This document shows positions 1 through 8,898 of a stretch of 64,000 nucleotides of DNA, in pieces. A model generated the notes under the pieces. That model saw nothing but the letters and a program-made list of their open reading frames with translations, was not told the origin of the DNA and searched no databases. A program made the position numbers and the translations under genes. The DNA lies in the IMG/VR virus record IMGVR_UViG_3300042508_000221, positions 1-64,000 of that record; one strand, 5' to 3'. Numbering within the stretch: position 1 is the first letter of the stretch; every line of letters starts with the position of its first letter. This DNA comes from a virus.

Positions 1-34
1 AGGGGGAAGACGCGAGGACAAAACTGGCGCTTTC

Positions 35-59
35 GCTGGCCGGCTGTTCGCCGGCCAGC
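35..59 (+). terminator. Rho-independent terminator ahead of the terminase genes
   Basis: A perfect 10-bp inverted repeat (GCTGGCCGGC / GCCGGCCAGC) encloses the loop TGTTC. A T-rich stretch ending in TTTTT follows at 61-72. It lies 60 bases before the terminase small subunit and would end transcription entering from the left. The T-run starts a few bases after the stem, so efficiency is uncertain. Confidence 0.6.
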
Positions 60-119
60 TTCTCCCTGTTTTTCCGACTCCTTTGCACGCCCTAGAAGCC
101 GTTCTGTAGGCTTGTAGGC

Positions 120-599
120 ATGAAGGGTCGCCCCCCAACGCCGAAACACATCCTCGCCATGCGTGGTTCCAAGCACGCCAAGAACCGCGAGGAGCTTGGT
201 GCCGCGCCGCCGGCCCCGATCCAGCCTGCCGAGTGGCTGAAACCTCGGGCGAAGGAGATTTTCTCCCGTGTCGTGGCGTGGCTGGACGGCATGGGCACCC
301 TGGCCGAATCCGACGAACACGTCATCACGAGGTACGCGACGACCTACGTTATGTGGGAGTACGCGACCCAGCAGCTCCAGGCGGTCGACTCAGCCTACGT
401 TGAGGTTCTGGCCCCCGACGGCTCGATCCGATTCTCTCGTCCAGTGGCAATGGCAATGCAGGCAAAAGAGTGCGGCGAGGCGCTTCGGCACCTCGAGACC
501 GTGCTCGGCCTGACCCCCGGCGATCGAACCCGCCTCGGCTACGGAGCCGTGAAGGTGGTCGTCGATCCGATGGATGCTCTGCTCGCCAAGCGTGGTTGA
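120..599 (+). CDS. terS: Terminase small subunit, P27 family
   Basis: A 159-residue protein that would recognise phage DNA and recruit the packaging motor. It opens with a basic MKGRPPTPKHILAMRG segment, typical of P27-family small terminases (GRPP...K...G). A helical body with AMQAKECGEALRHLETVLGL follows, matching the family's conserved centre. The length is normal for the family. The gene overlaps the large subunit by 26 bases, the usual order and coupling for terminase pairs. It starts 60 bases after the hairpin at 35-59. Confidence 0.85.
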   Translation: MKGRPPTPKHILAMRGSKHAKNREELGAAPPAPIQPAEWLKPRAKEIFSRVVAWLDGMGTLAESDEHVITRYATTYVMWEYATQQLQAVDSAYVEVLAPDGSIRFSRPVAMAMQAKECGEALRHLETVLGLTPGDRTRLGYGAVKVVVDPMDALLAKRG

Positions 600-3162
600 T
601 ATCCGCGATTTCATCGGCCTGCTGAAGCACAGTCGCGGCGACTTTGCGGGGAAGCCTTTCGTCCTCGAGCGATGGCAGGACGAGTACCTCGACAAGCTCT
701 TCAACACGAAGAAGGCCGACGGCCTGCGGCAGTATCGAACGAGTTTACTTGCGTTGCCCCGCAAGAATGGAAAAGCGCTGGCCCTGGATACGCCTGTGCT
801 GACGACCACAGGCTGGTCGACAATGGGCGATCTGAATGTCGGCGATCACGTCTTCCACCCCAATGGCTACCCGGTAAGAGTAATTGCGGCGACAGAGGTA
901 ATGCACGGGCGGCCTTGCTATGGGGTCAAGTTCCGCAAAGGCGAAACTATCGTCGCTGACGCGGAGCATTTGTGGAAAACGGTGGCCTACAACGGCGGCC
1001 CCGGCGGCGGACGTGGCTTCAGGCACGCCGACCGCGGCGGCGAGGCTATCCGCACGACGCGGACGATTGCCAAAAGCTGCACGCTGAGTGGCAGGAAACA
1101 GGCTAACCATTCAATCCCAGTTGGCGGTGCCATCCAGCTCCCAGCGAAGAGCCTTCCGATAGACCCCTATGTCTTTGGTCTCTGGCTCGGCGACGGCTCA
1201 AAAACGCAGCCGATGATTGCCGTCGGTGCCGGCGACGAGCAGACGATCAGTAACATCGAGGACTGCGGCTACGACACGCGAGTCACGAGGCGAGTCACGC
1301 AAGGCAGGCCAAACAATGTGGTCAGCCTCGCGGGCCAGCTTACTCCAGACGGCCGTCGAGTCGTCGATCACCTGCGGTCCTTGGGTGTATTTGGCAACAA
1401 GCATGTACCTCGCGAATACATCGAATCGTCTGTCGAGCAGCGGCTCAGTCTTTTGCAGGGTCTCATGGATTCGGACGGATACGCGAGCGAGAGCGGATTG
1501 TGCGTATTCGTGAACAACAATAAGGCTATTGTTGACGGACTCGCCGAGGTCGTGCGTTCACTTGGGATGAAGGCTTATGTGACGGCGAAAAAGAGCACCA
1601 GCGCCGGCAAGGACTACGGAATCATCTATCAGGTAGTGTTTACTGCGTGGCACCCCACGCGAATTTTTCGCCTTTCGCGAAAACAGGAAAGAATCAAGCC
1701 GCGCCCAGAGAAAAGAAGCAAAACTGGCTTTCACTACATCGCGGAGTGCCAGCCGACCGACTCCGTCCCCGTCCGCTGCATTCAAGTCGATTCGCCTGAC
1801 GGGATGTTCCTCGTCGGCCGCTCGCTCATCCCGACGCACAACTCTGCGCTCTGCGCCGCCATCGGCATCTACATGATGTGCTGCGACGACGAGGGGGCAG
1901 AGGTGATCGTCGCGGCCGGCGACCGCGCGCAGGCTTCGCTCCTGCACACGGCTGCAAAGCAGTTCGTCGAGGGTTGTCCGTCACTGATGAAGAGATGCCG
2001 CATCTACAGAAATAGCATCGTCTTCCCTGAGAAGAACTCCACGATGCTGTGCATCAGCAGCGAAAGTGCCACGAAACACGGTTACAACCCAAGCTGCTGC
2101 CTCATTGACGAAATGCACGTCTTCCCCGACCGCGAGCTGATCGACGTTCTGGAGACCGGCATGGGTGCCAGAAGCCAGCCGCTGACCATCTACATCACGA
2201 CGGCCGGCACCGACATGGACGGCCCGTGCTACAAGGACTGGCAGCGGGCACTCAAGATTCGCGACGGCGTCCTGAAGGACGACTCGTTCCTGCCCTGCAT
2301 ATACGCCGCCGATCCCGAGGACGACCCGTTCATCGAGGAGACTTGGAAGAAGGCCAACCCGAACTACGGAATCACGCTAAAACCCGACTATTTCAGGCAA
2401 TTTTCGGAAAAAGCCAAGTCCTCACCCACCGACGAAGTCGTCTTCCGCACGCTGCACTTGAACCAGTGGCAGAAGTCGGAAACCAAGTGGATCAGGCACG
2501 GTGCCTGGGACGCCAACAACGTGCCGCTGCGGCCGACGGCGGGGCGGCCGTGCTGGTGCGGCGTCGACCTCGCCAGCACGTTCGACACGACGGCGTTCGT
2601 GGCGATCTGGCCTGACGCCGATGGAACGTATGACGTTCACGCCCACTTCTTCATCCCCGAGGAGAACGCGCACAGGCGGGCGAAGGAGGATCGGGTGCCG
2701 TATCACGCCTGGGCGGATGCGGGTTTTGTTACACTAACAGATGGCGACATAACGGATTACGACGCCGTCCGCGACTACATTCTCTCGTTCGCCGAGAAGA
2801 ATGCGGTTCGGGGTATTGCAATCGACCGCTGGAATGCGGTGCATCTGACGACGCAGCTCGTATCGGAGGGAATCGACGTTAAGCCGTTTGGACAAGGTTT
2901 TGCGAGCATGTCAGCGCCGAGCAAGCTGCTCGAAACCTTGACCATCTCCAGACGCTTGCGGCACGCCGGCAACCCTGTTCTGGCGTGGCAGATGTCGAAT
3001 GTTCAGGTCAAGATCGACGATGCCGGGAACATAAAGCCTACTAAGAAACACTCACATTCGACGGCCCGCATCGACGGCGCGGTCTCTCTGATCATGGCCC
3101 TCGGTATCTCCTCCAGCGAGAACCACGGCAACACCGACGAACCAACCCTCATGGTGCTCTAG
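574..3162 (+). CDS. terL: Terminase large subunit precursor, interrupted by an intein
   Basis: An 862-residue precursor; removing the intein (residues 68-423) leaves a 506-residue terminase, normal for the HK97-like Terminase_1 family. The ATPase loop reads LPRKNGK before the intein and SALCAA after it, so splicing rebuilds the Walker A-like motif. The Walker B motif is CLIDEMHVF (Asp512-Glu513), followed by the coupling segment YITTAGTD. The nuclease domain starts at GVDLAST (Asp665), with IDRWNA and a late ARIDGAVS motif. It cuts concatemeric DNA and pumps it into the prohead. Without splicing the ATP site is split and the protein should be inactive. Confidence 0.92.
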   Translation: MLCSPSVVDIRDFIGLLKHSRGDFAGKPFVLERWQDEYLDKLFNTKKADGLRQYRTSLLALPRKNGKALALDTPVLTTTGWSTMGDLNVGDHVFHPNGYPVRVIAATEVMHGRPCYGVKFRKGETIVADAEHLWKTVAYNGGPGGGRGFRHADRGGEAIRTTRTIAKSCTLSGRKQANHSIPVGGAIQLPAKSLPIDPYVFGLWLGDGSKTQPMIAVGAGDEQTISNIEDCGYDTRVTRRVTQGRPNNVVSLAGQLTPDGRRVVDHLRSLGVFGNKHVPREYIESSVEQRLSLLQGLMDSDGYASESGLCVFVNNNKAIVDGLAEVVRSLGMKAYVTAKKSTSAGKDYGIIYQVVFTAWHPTRIFRLSRKQERIKPRPEKRSKTGFHYIAECQPTDSVPVRCIQVDSPDGMFLVGRSLIPTHNSALCAAIGIYMMCCDDEGAEVIVAAGDRAQASLLHTAAKQFVEGCPSLMKRCRIYRNSIVFPEKNSTMLCISSESATKHGYNPSCCLIDEMHVFPDRELIDVLETGMGARSQPLTIYITTAGTDMDGPCYKDWQRALKIRDGVLKDDSFLPCIYAADPEDDPFIEETWKKANPNYGITLKPDYFRQFSEKAKSSPTDEVVFRTLHLNQWQKSETKWIRHGAWDANNVPLRPTAGRPCWCGVDLASTFDTTAFVAIWPDADGTYDVHAHFFIPEENAHRRAKEDRVPYHAWADAGFVTLTDGDITDYDAVRDYILSFAEKNAVRGIAIDRWNAVHLTTQLVSEGIDVKPFGQGFASMSAPSKLLETLTISRRLRHAGNPVLAWQMSNVQVKIDDAGNIKPTKKHSHSTARIDGAVSLIMALGISSSENHGNTDEPTLMVL
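775..1842 (+). other. Class 3 intein with LAGLIDADG endonuclease, inside terL
   Basis: A 356-residue in-frame insertion. Block A is ALALDTPVLTTTGW, with Ala instead of Cys at position 1. Block B has AEHLW (Trp67 of the intein). Block F has VRCIQVDSPDG (Cys335). Block G ends IPTHN before Ser+1 (Thr354, His355, Asn356). Ala1 plus the Trp-Cys-Thr set is the signature of class 3 inteins, where the block F cysteine starts splicing. Two LAGLIDADG-like helices, GLWLGDGS and LLQGLMDSDGY (precursor residues about 201 and 293), mark a homing endonuclease. The insertion is exactly after the Walker A lysine, a conserved site where homing would be hard to escape. Confidence 0.9.
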
Positions 3163-3163
3163 C

Positions 3164-4810
3164 GTGGACAAGATCGACGAGGAAGTCTCCGATCTGATTG
3201 AGCTTCGCGGCAATCTCTCCCGTATTTTCGAGGAGATTTCCAACACCAGACGCACGGCATCAGGCGTCACCGTCTCGCCAGAGACCGCTCTTGAATGCAC
3301 TGCCGTATTGGCGTGCGTTCGCGTCTTATCGGAATCGATTGCCAGCCTCCCGTTCAACGTCTACCGCAGGCTCCCCGGCGGCGGCAAGGAAATCGCCGAA
3401 GAACAGCACCTCCACGAGGTCATCTGCTACCAGCCCAACTCGTGGATGACGGGCTTCGAGTTCCGCGAGCTGATGCAAAGCTGGCTCCTCCTCTGGGGCA
3501 ACGCCTACGCCCACATCAAGGGCGGCCGTCAGGGCGGCGTGACTGAGCTGATCCCTCTGCATCCGTCGCGGATGGAGGTCAAGCGGCTCACCAACGGCAA
3601 GCTACGGTACTACTACACCGAGCCGACGACGCCGATCCAGCCACAGATCAACGTGACGGAGTATCGGCAGGACGAGATTTTTCATCTTCGCTGGCTCAGT
3701 TCGGACGGCGTGACCGGATTCGTTCCGACGACGCTCTCCAGGGACGCCATCGGACTGGCCCGAGCGACCGAATTGCACTCTGGTGCATTCTTCGGGAACG
3801 GTGCGACACCGGGCACCTATATCGAAACCGATCAGCCCCACAAGCCCGAGGTGCTGTCAAGATTCAAGGAACAGTGGAACGACGCTCATTCCGGCCCCGA
3901 CAAGGCTTACAAGACCGTTGTCATGCCGTTCGGCTTCCATCGGAAGCAGGTCGAGGTTCGGAATGACACGGCCCAGCTCATTGAGACCAGGAAGTATCAA
4001 GTCGAAGAGGTGGCTCGGGCATACCGCGTGCCGCCGCACCTGCTCGGCGATCTGTCGAACGTGCGTTTCTCGACGGTGGAGCAATCGGCCATCGACTTCG
4101 TCACGTTCTCGTTGATCCCGTGGTGCCGCCGATGGGAATCGGCCTGCCGCCGCGATCTAGTGGTCGATGACAAGCAGTATTTCTGTCAGTTCGACGTGAA
4201 TGCCCTGATGGCCGGTGACTATGCGGCGAGGTCGCAGTTCATTCGGGAGATGGCGAACCTCGGGGCACTTGATGTCGACGAAATCCGCGCTCAAATCGGC
4301 TACAACCCGCTACCGGACGGCCTGGGCAAGAAGCGGTTCGTGCAGGTCAACATGCAGTTGCTGGAGGCGTTCACTCCCGACAACCCGACCGGCCAGAAGC
4401 AGCAGCCGGAAGCGACCCCCTCGCCCCCGGTCAGCGTTGACGGGACGCCGGAACCGTCGGCCACCGACGCTCCCGCAGCCGCCGAGGACGCTCGCCAGCT
4501 TGCCGGTGCCGAAGTTATCTTCAAAACGACTCTTCGTCGACTCGCCGCCGTCGAAGCCGACGGAATCCTCGAGCGACGTGCCAAGCCCGAGAAGATCGCG
4601 ACGTGGTTCGATCAGACGAGCCAGCGGATGCGGGAAGAACTTCGCGAGGCCGCAGAGGCCACTGGCCGAGACATCGACAAGTTCGTAGGAGATTGGGTGA
4701 ACCGCTCGCGAGACCTCTTGCTTGAGTGTCATCGCAGCGGTCAGAAGTACGAAACCGTCACTGAAGGCTGGTGCGACAAGCACCTGACAACCGATGCCGC
4801 AAGCACCTGA
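3164..4810 (+). CDS. Portal protein, HK97 family
   Basis: A 548-residue protein with a GTG start one base after the terL stop. It forms the ring at the capsid vertex through which DNA passes. Family features seen: a start of the ALECTAVLACVRVLSESIA type, then LPFNVYRR, LLLWGNAYAHI, the DEIFHLRWLSSDG segment, and VEEVARAYRVPPHLLGDL followed by FSTVEQ, the most diagnostic stretch of Phage_portal proteins. The C-terminal 140 residues are Pro/Ala-rich, then helical. The gene overlaps the next one by 17 bases. Confidence 0.92.
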   Translation: MDKIDEEVSDLIELRGNLSRIFEEISNTRRTASGVTVSPETALECTAVLACVRVLSESIASLPFNVYRRLPGGGKEIAEEQHLHEVICYQPNSWMTGFEFRELMQSWLLLWGNAYAHIKGGRQGGVTELIPLHPSRMEVKRLTNGKLRYYYTEPTTPIQPQINVTEYRQDEIFHLRWLSSDGVTGFVPTTLSRDAIGLARATELHSGAFFGNGATPGTYIETDQPHKPEVLSRFKEQWNDAHSGPDKAYKTVVMPFGFHRKQVEVRNDTAQLIETRKYQVEEVARAYRVPPHLLGDLSNVRFSTVEQSAIDFVTFSLIPWCRRWESACRRDLVVDDKQYFCQFDVNALMAGDYAARSQFIREMANLGALDVDEIRAQIGYNPLPDGLGKKRFVQVNMQLLEAFTPDNPTGQKQQPEATPSPPVSVDGTPEPSATDAPAAAEDARQLAGAEVIFKTTLRRLAAVEADGILERRAKPEKIATWFDQTSQRMREELREAAEATGRDIDKFVGDWVNRSRDLLLECHRSGQKYETVTEGWCDKHLTTDAAST

Positions 4811-5267
4811 AGGCGTGATCGACGCCCTGCAAGCCTCCGTTCGGCTGCACATGACCGCGATTGAGACGTATCAGTCGCAGGCCGAGCACTTCGATCGATG
4901 GGGCTACGGGAAGCTGGCCGACACGAGCCGCTTCGAGGCCGAAGAGGAACGCCGCCACCTGCATGAGGTGCAGGCTCGGCTTGAATACTACGACGTTCAG
5001 CCGGCCTACGACCACGACCAGCCCGACTGGCCGCGGCACGACTTCGAGGGCATCCTCGCAGCCAACCTGTCGCTTGAAACCGCCGCCGCGGAGGCCGAGC
5101 GAGCCAACGTGACGGCCTGCCGTGCCGTCGGCGACGAGATTTCCGCCGTCATCTTCACCCGGTTGCTCGAAGGCAGCGAAGAAGCGGTGGCCGCGATCGA
5201 AGCAAAACAGCGTGTGATCGAGCAGATCGGTGTGGACAACTACCTCGCGAATCAGGTGACGGCATGA
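4794..5267 (+). CDS. Bacterioferritin-like four-helix protein with a degraded ferroxidase site
   Basis: 157 residues, against 158 for E. coli Bfr, and alignable by eye without gaps. Shared landmarks are VIDAL near the start, TAIETY...F.RWG, an ExxxExxH region and the C-terminal IEQIGVDNYLANQ. Against Bfr ligands: Glu51 and His54 are kept (Glu52, His55), Glu94 is kept, but Glu18 becomes His19, Glu127 becomes Ser and His130 becomes Ala. The haem ligand Met52 is Arg53. So the fold and probably the cage contacts persist while iron oxidation is doubtful. It overlaps portal by 17 bases and the protease by 4 (ATGA), implying co-translation with head proteins. A role in the virion is inference. Confidence 0.75.
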   Translation: MPQAPEGVIDALQASVRLHMTAIETYQSQAEHFDRWGYGKLADTSRFEAEEERRHLHEVQARLEYYDVQPAYDHDQPDWPRHDFEGILAANLSLETAAAEAERANVTACRAVGDEISAVIFTRLLEGSEEAVAAIEAKQRVIEQIGVDNYLANQVTA

Positions 5268-6931
5268 GCAATGAAATTGAACGGCGCACGACGGTCTCGG
5301 ACGCGACGATTGAGTACCGAGACATGGGAAACGGCGAGAAGAAGCCTGTGATTTCGGGCTACGCCGCCGTCTTCAACGCTGAGAGCCGCAACCTGGGCGG
5401 CTTCGTCGAGACGATTCACCCGAATGCGTTCGACGAAGTGCTGGCCGAGAACCCCGATGTCATCGGCGTGTTCAATCACGACCGCAATCTGCTCCTCGGC
5501 CGCACCGGAAACGGGTCGATGAAGCTCACGAAAGACCCCTATGGTCTTCGTTACGAGATCACGCCGAACGAAAACACGTCCATCGGCCGCGACGTGATCG
5601 AATGGGTGAAGGATAGGACAGTCGTGGGGTCAAGTTTCGCCTTCGCAATCCGTCGGGATAATGGCGATTCGTGGTCTACGGACAATACTCGTGGCATTCG
5701 GAAGCGAGAAGTGAGAGCAATTGGGCTGCTTGAAGATGTCGGGCCAGTGGTTCGGCCTGCATATGACTCGTCCAGCGTGGTGGTGAGCCGTCGAGCCATC
5801 GAAATGGCCCTCGGCGAGAGCCATCGGCCCATCCAAACGATGGCGAACGCGGCGAAACGCGGTCTGAAGCTCGCCCAGAAGGCAGAAAACATCGATTCTC
5901 GCCTCCTGTGCATCGCCGAACGTGTCGCAAACCGCGAAATCGTCTCCGTCGAGGAGGTTTCGTACCTCTCGGGAGTCTACGGACGCTGTTTGGCGGCGAA
6001 AGTGACGGGCTGGTCGGGCACGCCGGCCTGGATCGAGTGGCAACTGGCCGGCGGAGATGCAGGGCAGAAGTGGGTGGATCGGCGTGCTGCTTCCGCGCAG
6101 CCGGAAGCAGCCCCGTCGGTGGACTCTGCCACTGAAATCCCTGTTTCCGACGCTCCTGCCGAGGAACGAGCCGCCTCCGACGTGAATCTGAAGCCCACCG
6201 CGGGCATGGCAGCCGCCGCGAAGCGAGGATTGGCCCTCCACGAGGAAGGCCGATCGGGCGACGGGCTCAAGCCCGAGACGGTGGCGCGTGCCGGCAAGAT
6301 CGCCGACCGCGACGAACTCACTCCCGAGCACGTTCGCGAGATGCGGGCGTGGTTTCGGCGTCACAAGGTCGACAAGAAGGCCGGCTGGAGCGCGAAAGGC
6401 GCTGAGACCCCCGGCTATACCGCCTGGATGCTCTGGGGCGGCGACCCGGCGTGGCGGTGGAGTGAGGCCAAGGTCTCACAGATGGAGCGTGCCGCTGGAA
6501 AGCGAGACATCGTCGAAGGCGAGGAGATCGAGGAAGAGTACGAATCCATGCTCTCGCCCGCGAACCTCGCCCTGGCTGAGTCCTATGAGGGCATCGCCGA
6601 GGAATTCGGCGCGTTCTCGCAGAACGATGCCCACTACATGACCGAGAACCCGTTTGCCAAGGACGGCATGAAGTGCAGCAACTGCGTCTTCTTCGAGAGC
6701 GAGGAAGGCAGGTGCTACATCGTGCAAGGCGAGATCGCCGCTGATGCGATCTGCAAACTGTGGATCATCCCCGAGGAGCGTATGAGCGAAGAAAAGAAGC
6801 CGGAACCCGTCGACGAGAAGGTCGCCGAGGACATGCGGGCGGCCAAGGAACAGTTGGACATCGACGTGAAGCTGGCGGCTCTGAAGGCCACAATCCTTCG
6901 GACTCAGTTGCACGGTCTTCCGAAGGCTTGA
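5264..6931 (+). CDS. Prohead protease (HK97 family) with a long C-terminal extension
   Basis: 555 residues, roughly 2.5 times the usual length. Residues 1-185 are a HK97-type prohead protease: SGYAAVFN, the catalytic FNHD (His72) with LLGRT, and VVGSSFAF (Ser124), followed by EVRAIGLLEDVGPVVRPAY. It would trim the capsid precursor. The rest holds two copies of a helical module (A.AAKRGL.L... ending in W.LWGGD or WQLAGGD, about residues 190-280 and 310-405) and a late cysteine motif CSNCVFF...GRCYIVQGE...AICKLW (about 468-502). The extension may act as scaffold, since no separate scaffold gene is seen. The ATG overlaps the upstream stop. Confidence 0.88.
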   Translation: MSNEIERRTTVSDATIEYRDMGNGEKKPVISGYAAVFNAESRNLGGFVETIHPNAFDEVLAENPDVIGVFNHDRNLLLGRTGNGSMKLTKDPYGLRYEITPNENTSIGRDVIEWVKDRTVVGSSFAFAIRRDNGDSWSTDNTRGIRKREVRAIGLLEDVGPVVRPAYDSSSVVVSRRAIEMALGESHRPIQTMANAAKRGLKLAQKAENIDSRLLCIAERVANREIVSVEEVSYLSGVYGRCLAAKVTGWSGTPAWIEWQLAGGDAGQKWVDRRAASAQPEAAPSVDSATEIPVSDAPAEERAASDVNLKPTAGMAAAAKRGLALHEEGRSGDGLKPETVARAGKIADRDELTPEHVREMRAWFRRHKVDKKAGWSAKGAETPGYTAWMLWGGDPAWRWSEAKVSQMERAAGKRDIVEGEEIEEEYESMLSPANLALAESYEGIAEEFGAFSQNDAHYMTENPFAKDGMKCSNCVFFESEEGRCYIVQGEIAADAICKLWIIPEERMSEEKKPEPVDEKVAEDMRAAKEQLDIDVKLAALKATILRTQLHGLPKA

Positions 6932-7082
6932 TAGTCTACAGGTAGACACATTGCTTCACGACGGATGTCGTGAGGAGCAGTGCGAGCGTCTTGAGGATTC
7001 AAGCACGCGGCGCGCTAGCGGGATCACCCGCCGGCCGCCGCATCGTGCGTTAGGCCGGCTCAATCACAGGAGCAGGCCAAAC
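6932..7082 (+). promoter_or_regulatory. Structured leader upstream of the capsid gene
   Basis: A 151-base gap in an otherwise gapless head operon. It contains a perfect hairpin GTCTAC-AG-GTAGAC (6934-6947), a second perfect hairpin CACGAC-GGAT-GTCGTG (6957-6972) and further GC-rich pairing around 6985-7060. An AGGAGCAGG Shine-Dalgarno precedes the capsid ATG at 7083. Likely roles are mRNA stabilisation, a processing site or a capsid-gene promoter; none is proven by sequence. Confidence 0.5.
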
Positions 7083-8435
7083 ATGGCATCGAATCTCAAG
7101 CGTCTTCAGGAACGTGCCGCGGCTGTCGCCGCTCGGATGACCGAACTGTCCGGTATCGAGGATCGCTCGGCCGAGCAGACCAAGGAACTCATCTCGCTCG
7201 GCACTCAGGCCGACGACCTGAAGACTTCCCTCGACTTCGAGGAGCGGATCGCCGCCAAGGAAGCCGAGCTGCGTGCGGTGGTCGAGAAGGCCGCCCCCGC
7301 CCCGGCCCCGGTTGCCGAAGTGGCCGCCAAGGCCGAGGACAAGAAGGTCGAGATTCGTTCGATCCAGCCCCACCACACCAGCCTGCGGGCGTTCAACGAC
7401 GGCCCCGAGGCCGTCGAGAGCGCGTATCGATGCGGCCGGTGGCTCCGGGCCCATATCTTCAAGAACGCCGAAGACCTTCGCTGGTGCAAGGATCACGGCG
7501 TCGAGAGCCGTGCCCTGGGCGAGAGCAGCAACTCGTCGGGTGGCGCTCTAGTGCCCGAAGAGTTTGCGGCCCGCGTGATTCGTCTCGTCGAAAACTACGG
7601 CACCTTCGCCGCGAGCAACGTCGAGAAGGTCACGATGACCCGCGACACCCTCGTGATCCCCAAGCGGGTTACGGGCACCGCAGCGTACTTCGTGGGCGAA
7701 GGGACGGCGGTAAACGAGAGCGAGCCCACTTATTCCAATGTGCAGCTTATCGCCAAAAAGCTGGCGGTTGGCACTCGGATGTCGAGCGAAATCGTAGAGG
7801 ACGCTCTGGTTTCGATTGCTGATGCTGTGGCAGTGGAGTTCAGCACCTCGCTGTCGCTCAAGCAGGATATGTGCGGTTGGTTGGGTGACGGCACCTCCAG
7901 CTTCGGCGGAATCCACGGCGTGGTGCCGAAGATCAACGACGGCACTCACACCGCTGGCGTGCTGACTGCCGGCACGGGTGCGACGGGCTTCGAGACCCTG
8001 ACCGTGACCGACTTCATCAAGCTGATCGGCCGGATGCCGCTGTACGCCCGCCAGGGTGCAGCCTTCTACATCTCGCCGGCCGGTTTCGCTGCCTCGATGG
8101 CCCGCCTCCGCTACGCGGCTGGTGGCAACACCGTCGAGCAGGTCGGTGGCGGCGTGAACGAGCAGTTCCTCGGCTACCCGGTGAACCTCGTCCACGTCAT
8201 GGACGGCACGCTCGGTGCCGACGCTGGCAAGGTGAAGGTGCTGTTCGCGAACCTCGGCCTGTCGAGCATCTACGCTCGTCGCCGTGACTTCTCGGTCAAG
8301 ATGTACGACCAAGTGTACGCCACGACCGACCAGTTGCTCCTCCAGGGAACGCTTCGCTTCGACATTAACCACCACTCGCTGGGCGACAACACGACCGCCG
8401 GCCCGGTGGTGGCCCTCAAGACCGCGGCGTCCTGA
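7083..8435 (+). CDS. Major capsid protein, HK97 fold
   Basis: 450 residues from the ATG at 7083, chosen because AGGAGCAGG sits just before it; the frame stays open upstream to 6951. The N-terminal 100 residues are a charged coiled coil (LKRLQERAAAVAARMTEL), the delta domain that substitutes for a scaffold and is removed by the protease. The core follows: SSNSSGGALVPEEFAARVI, TLVIPKRVTGTAAYFVGEG, ARQGAAFYISPAGFA and FLGYPVNLVHVMDG, all hallmarks of Phage_capsid proteins. It is expected to be the most abundant virion protein. Confidence 0.92.
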   Translation: MASNLKRLQERAAAVAARMTELSGIEDRSAEQTKELISLGTQADDLKTSLDFEERIAAKEAELRAVVEKAAPAPAPVAEVAAKAEDKKVEIRSIQPHHTSLRAFNDGPEAVESAYRCGRWLRAHIFKNAEDLRWCKDHGVESRALGESSNSSGGALVPEEFAARVIRLVENYGTFAASNVEKVTMTRDTLVIPKRVTGTAAYFVGEGTAVNESEPTYSNVQLIAKKLAVGTRMSSEIVEDALVSIADAVAVEFSTSLSLKQDMCGWLGDGTSSFGGIHGVVPKINDGTHTAGVLTAGTGATGFETLTVTDFIKLIGRMPLYARQGAAFYISPAGFAASMARLRYAAGGNTVEQVGGGVNEQFLGYPVNLVHVMDGTLGADAGKVKVLFANLGLSSIYARRRDFSVKMYDQVYATTDQLLLQGTLRFDINHHSLGDNTTAGPVVALKTAAS

Positions 8436-8475
8436 GCCTAACAACCAAAACCTCAAGGAAAGGAACCCCTAGACC

Positions 8476-8898
8476 ATGATCCACGCCCAGAATGAAAAGG
8501 TTGTGGCCTCCGTCCCGGCTTCGGTCGGCTCGAGTGCCGTGACCCTGACGATCGACACGCTCGGCTATGACCACGCGAGCGTGGCCGTGATGCGGGCCAG
8601 CAACGCCTCGACGGTTTTTGCCAGCGTCCTGAAGATCGAAGAGTCGGACGACAACTCGTCCTACTCGAACGTGACCGGCCTCGTGGGCGGCACCGACTTC
8701 ACGATCCCCGTCGTGTCCGACACGTCGGCCGTCGCGGTGGTGAAGCTGGATGTCGACACGAAGGCGAAGAAGCGTTACCTCAAGGTCACGGCGACCCCCG
8801 CGGTCAGCGTGAACACGGTGGTGACGGCTCGGCTGTCTCGTGGCGATGCCCCGACGACTGCTACTGAAGCTGGCTGCATCGGCTGGGTTAAGGGCTGA
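8476..8898 (+). CDS. Small head protein, candidate capsid decoration protein
   Basis: 140 residues, Thr/Ser/Val-rich with predicted beta strands and few cysteines. It directly follows the capsid gene with a good AAGGAAAGGAACC leader. It contains no catalytic motif I recognise. Position, size and beta-rich composition fit a decoration (cement) protein, but a minor structural role is equally possible. Confidence 0.5.
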   Translation: MIHAQNEKVVASVPASVGSSAVTLTIDTLGYDHASVAVMRASNASTVFASVLKIEESDDNSSYSNVTGLVGGTDFTIPVVSDTSAVAVVKLDVDTKAKKRYLKVTATPAVSVNTVVTARLSRGDAPTTATEAGCIGWVKG

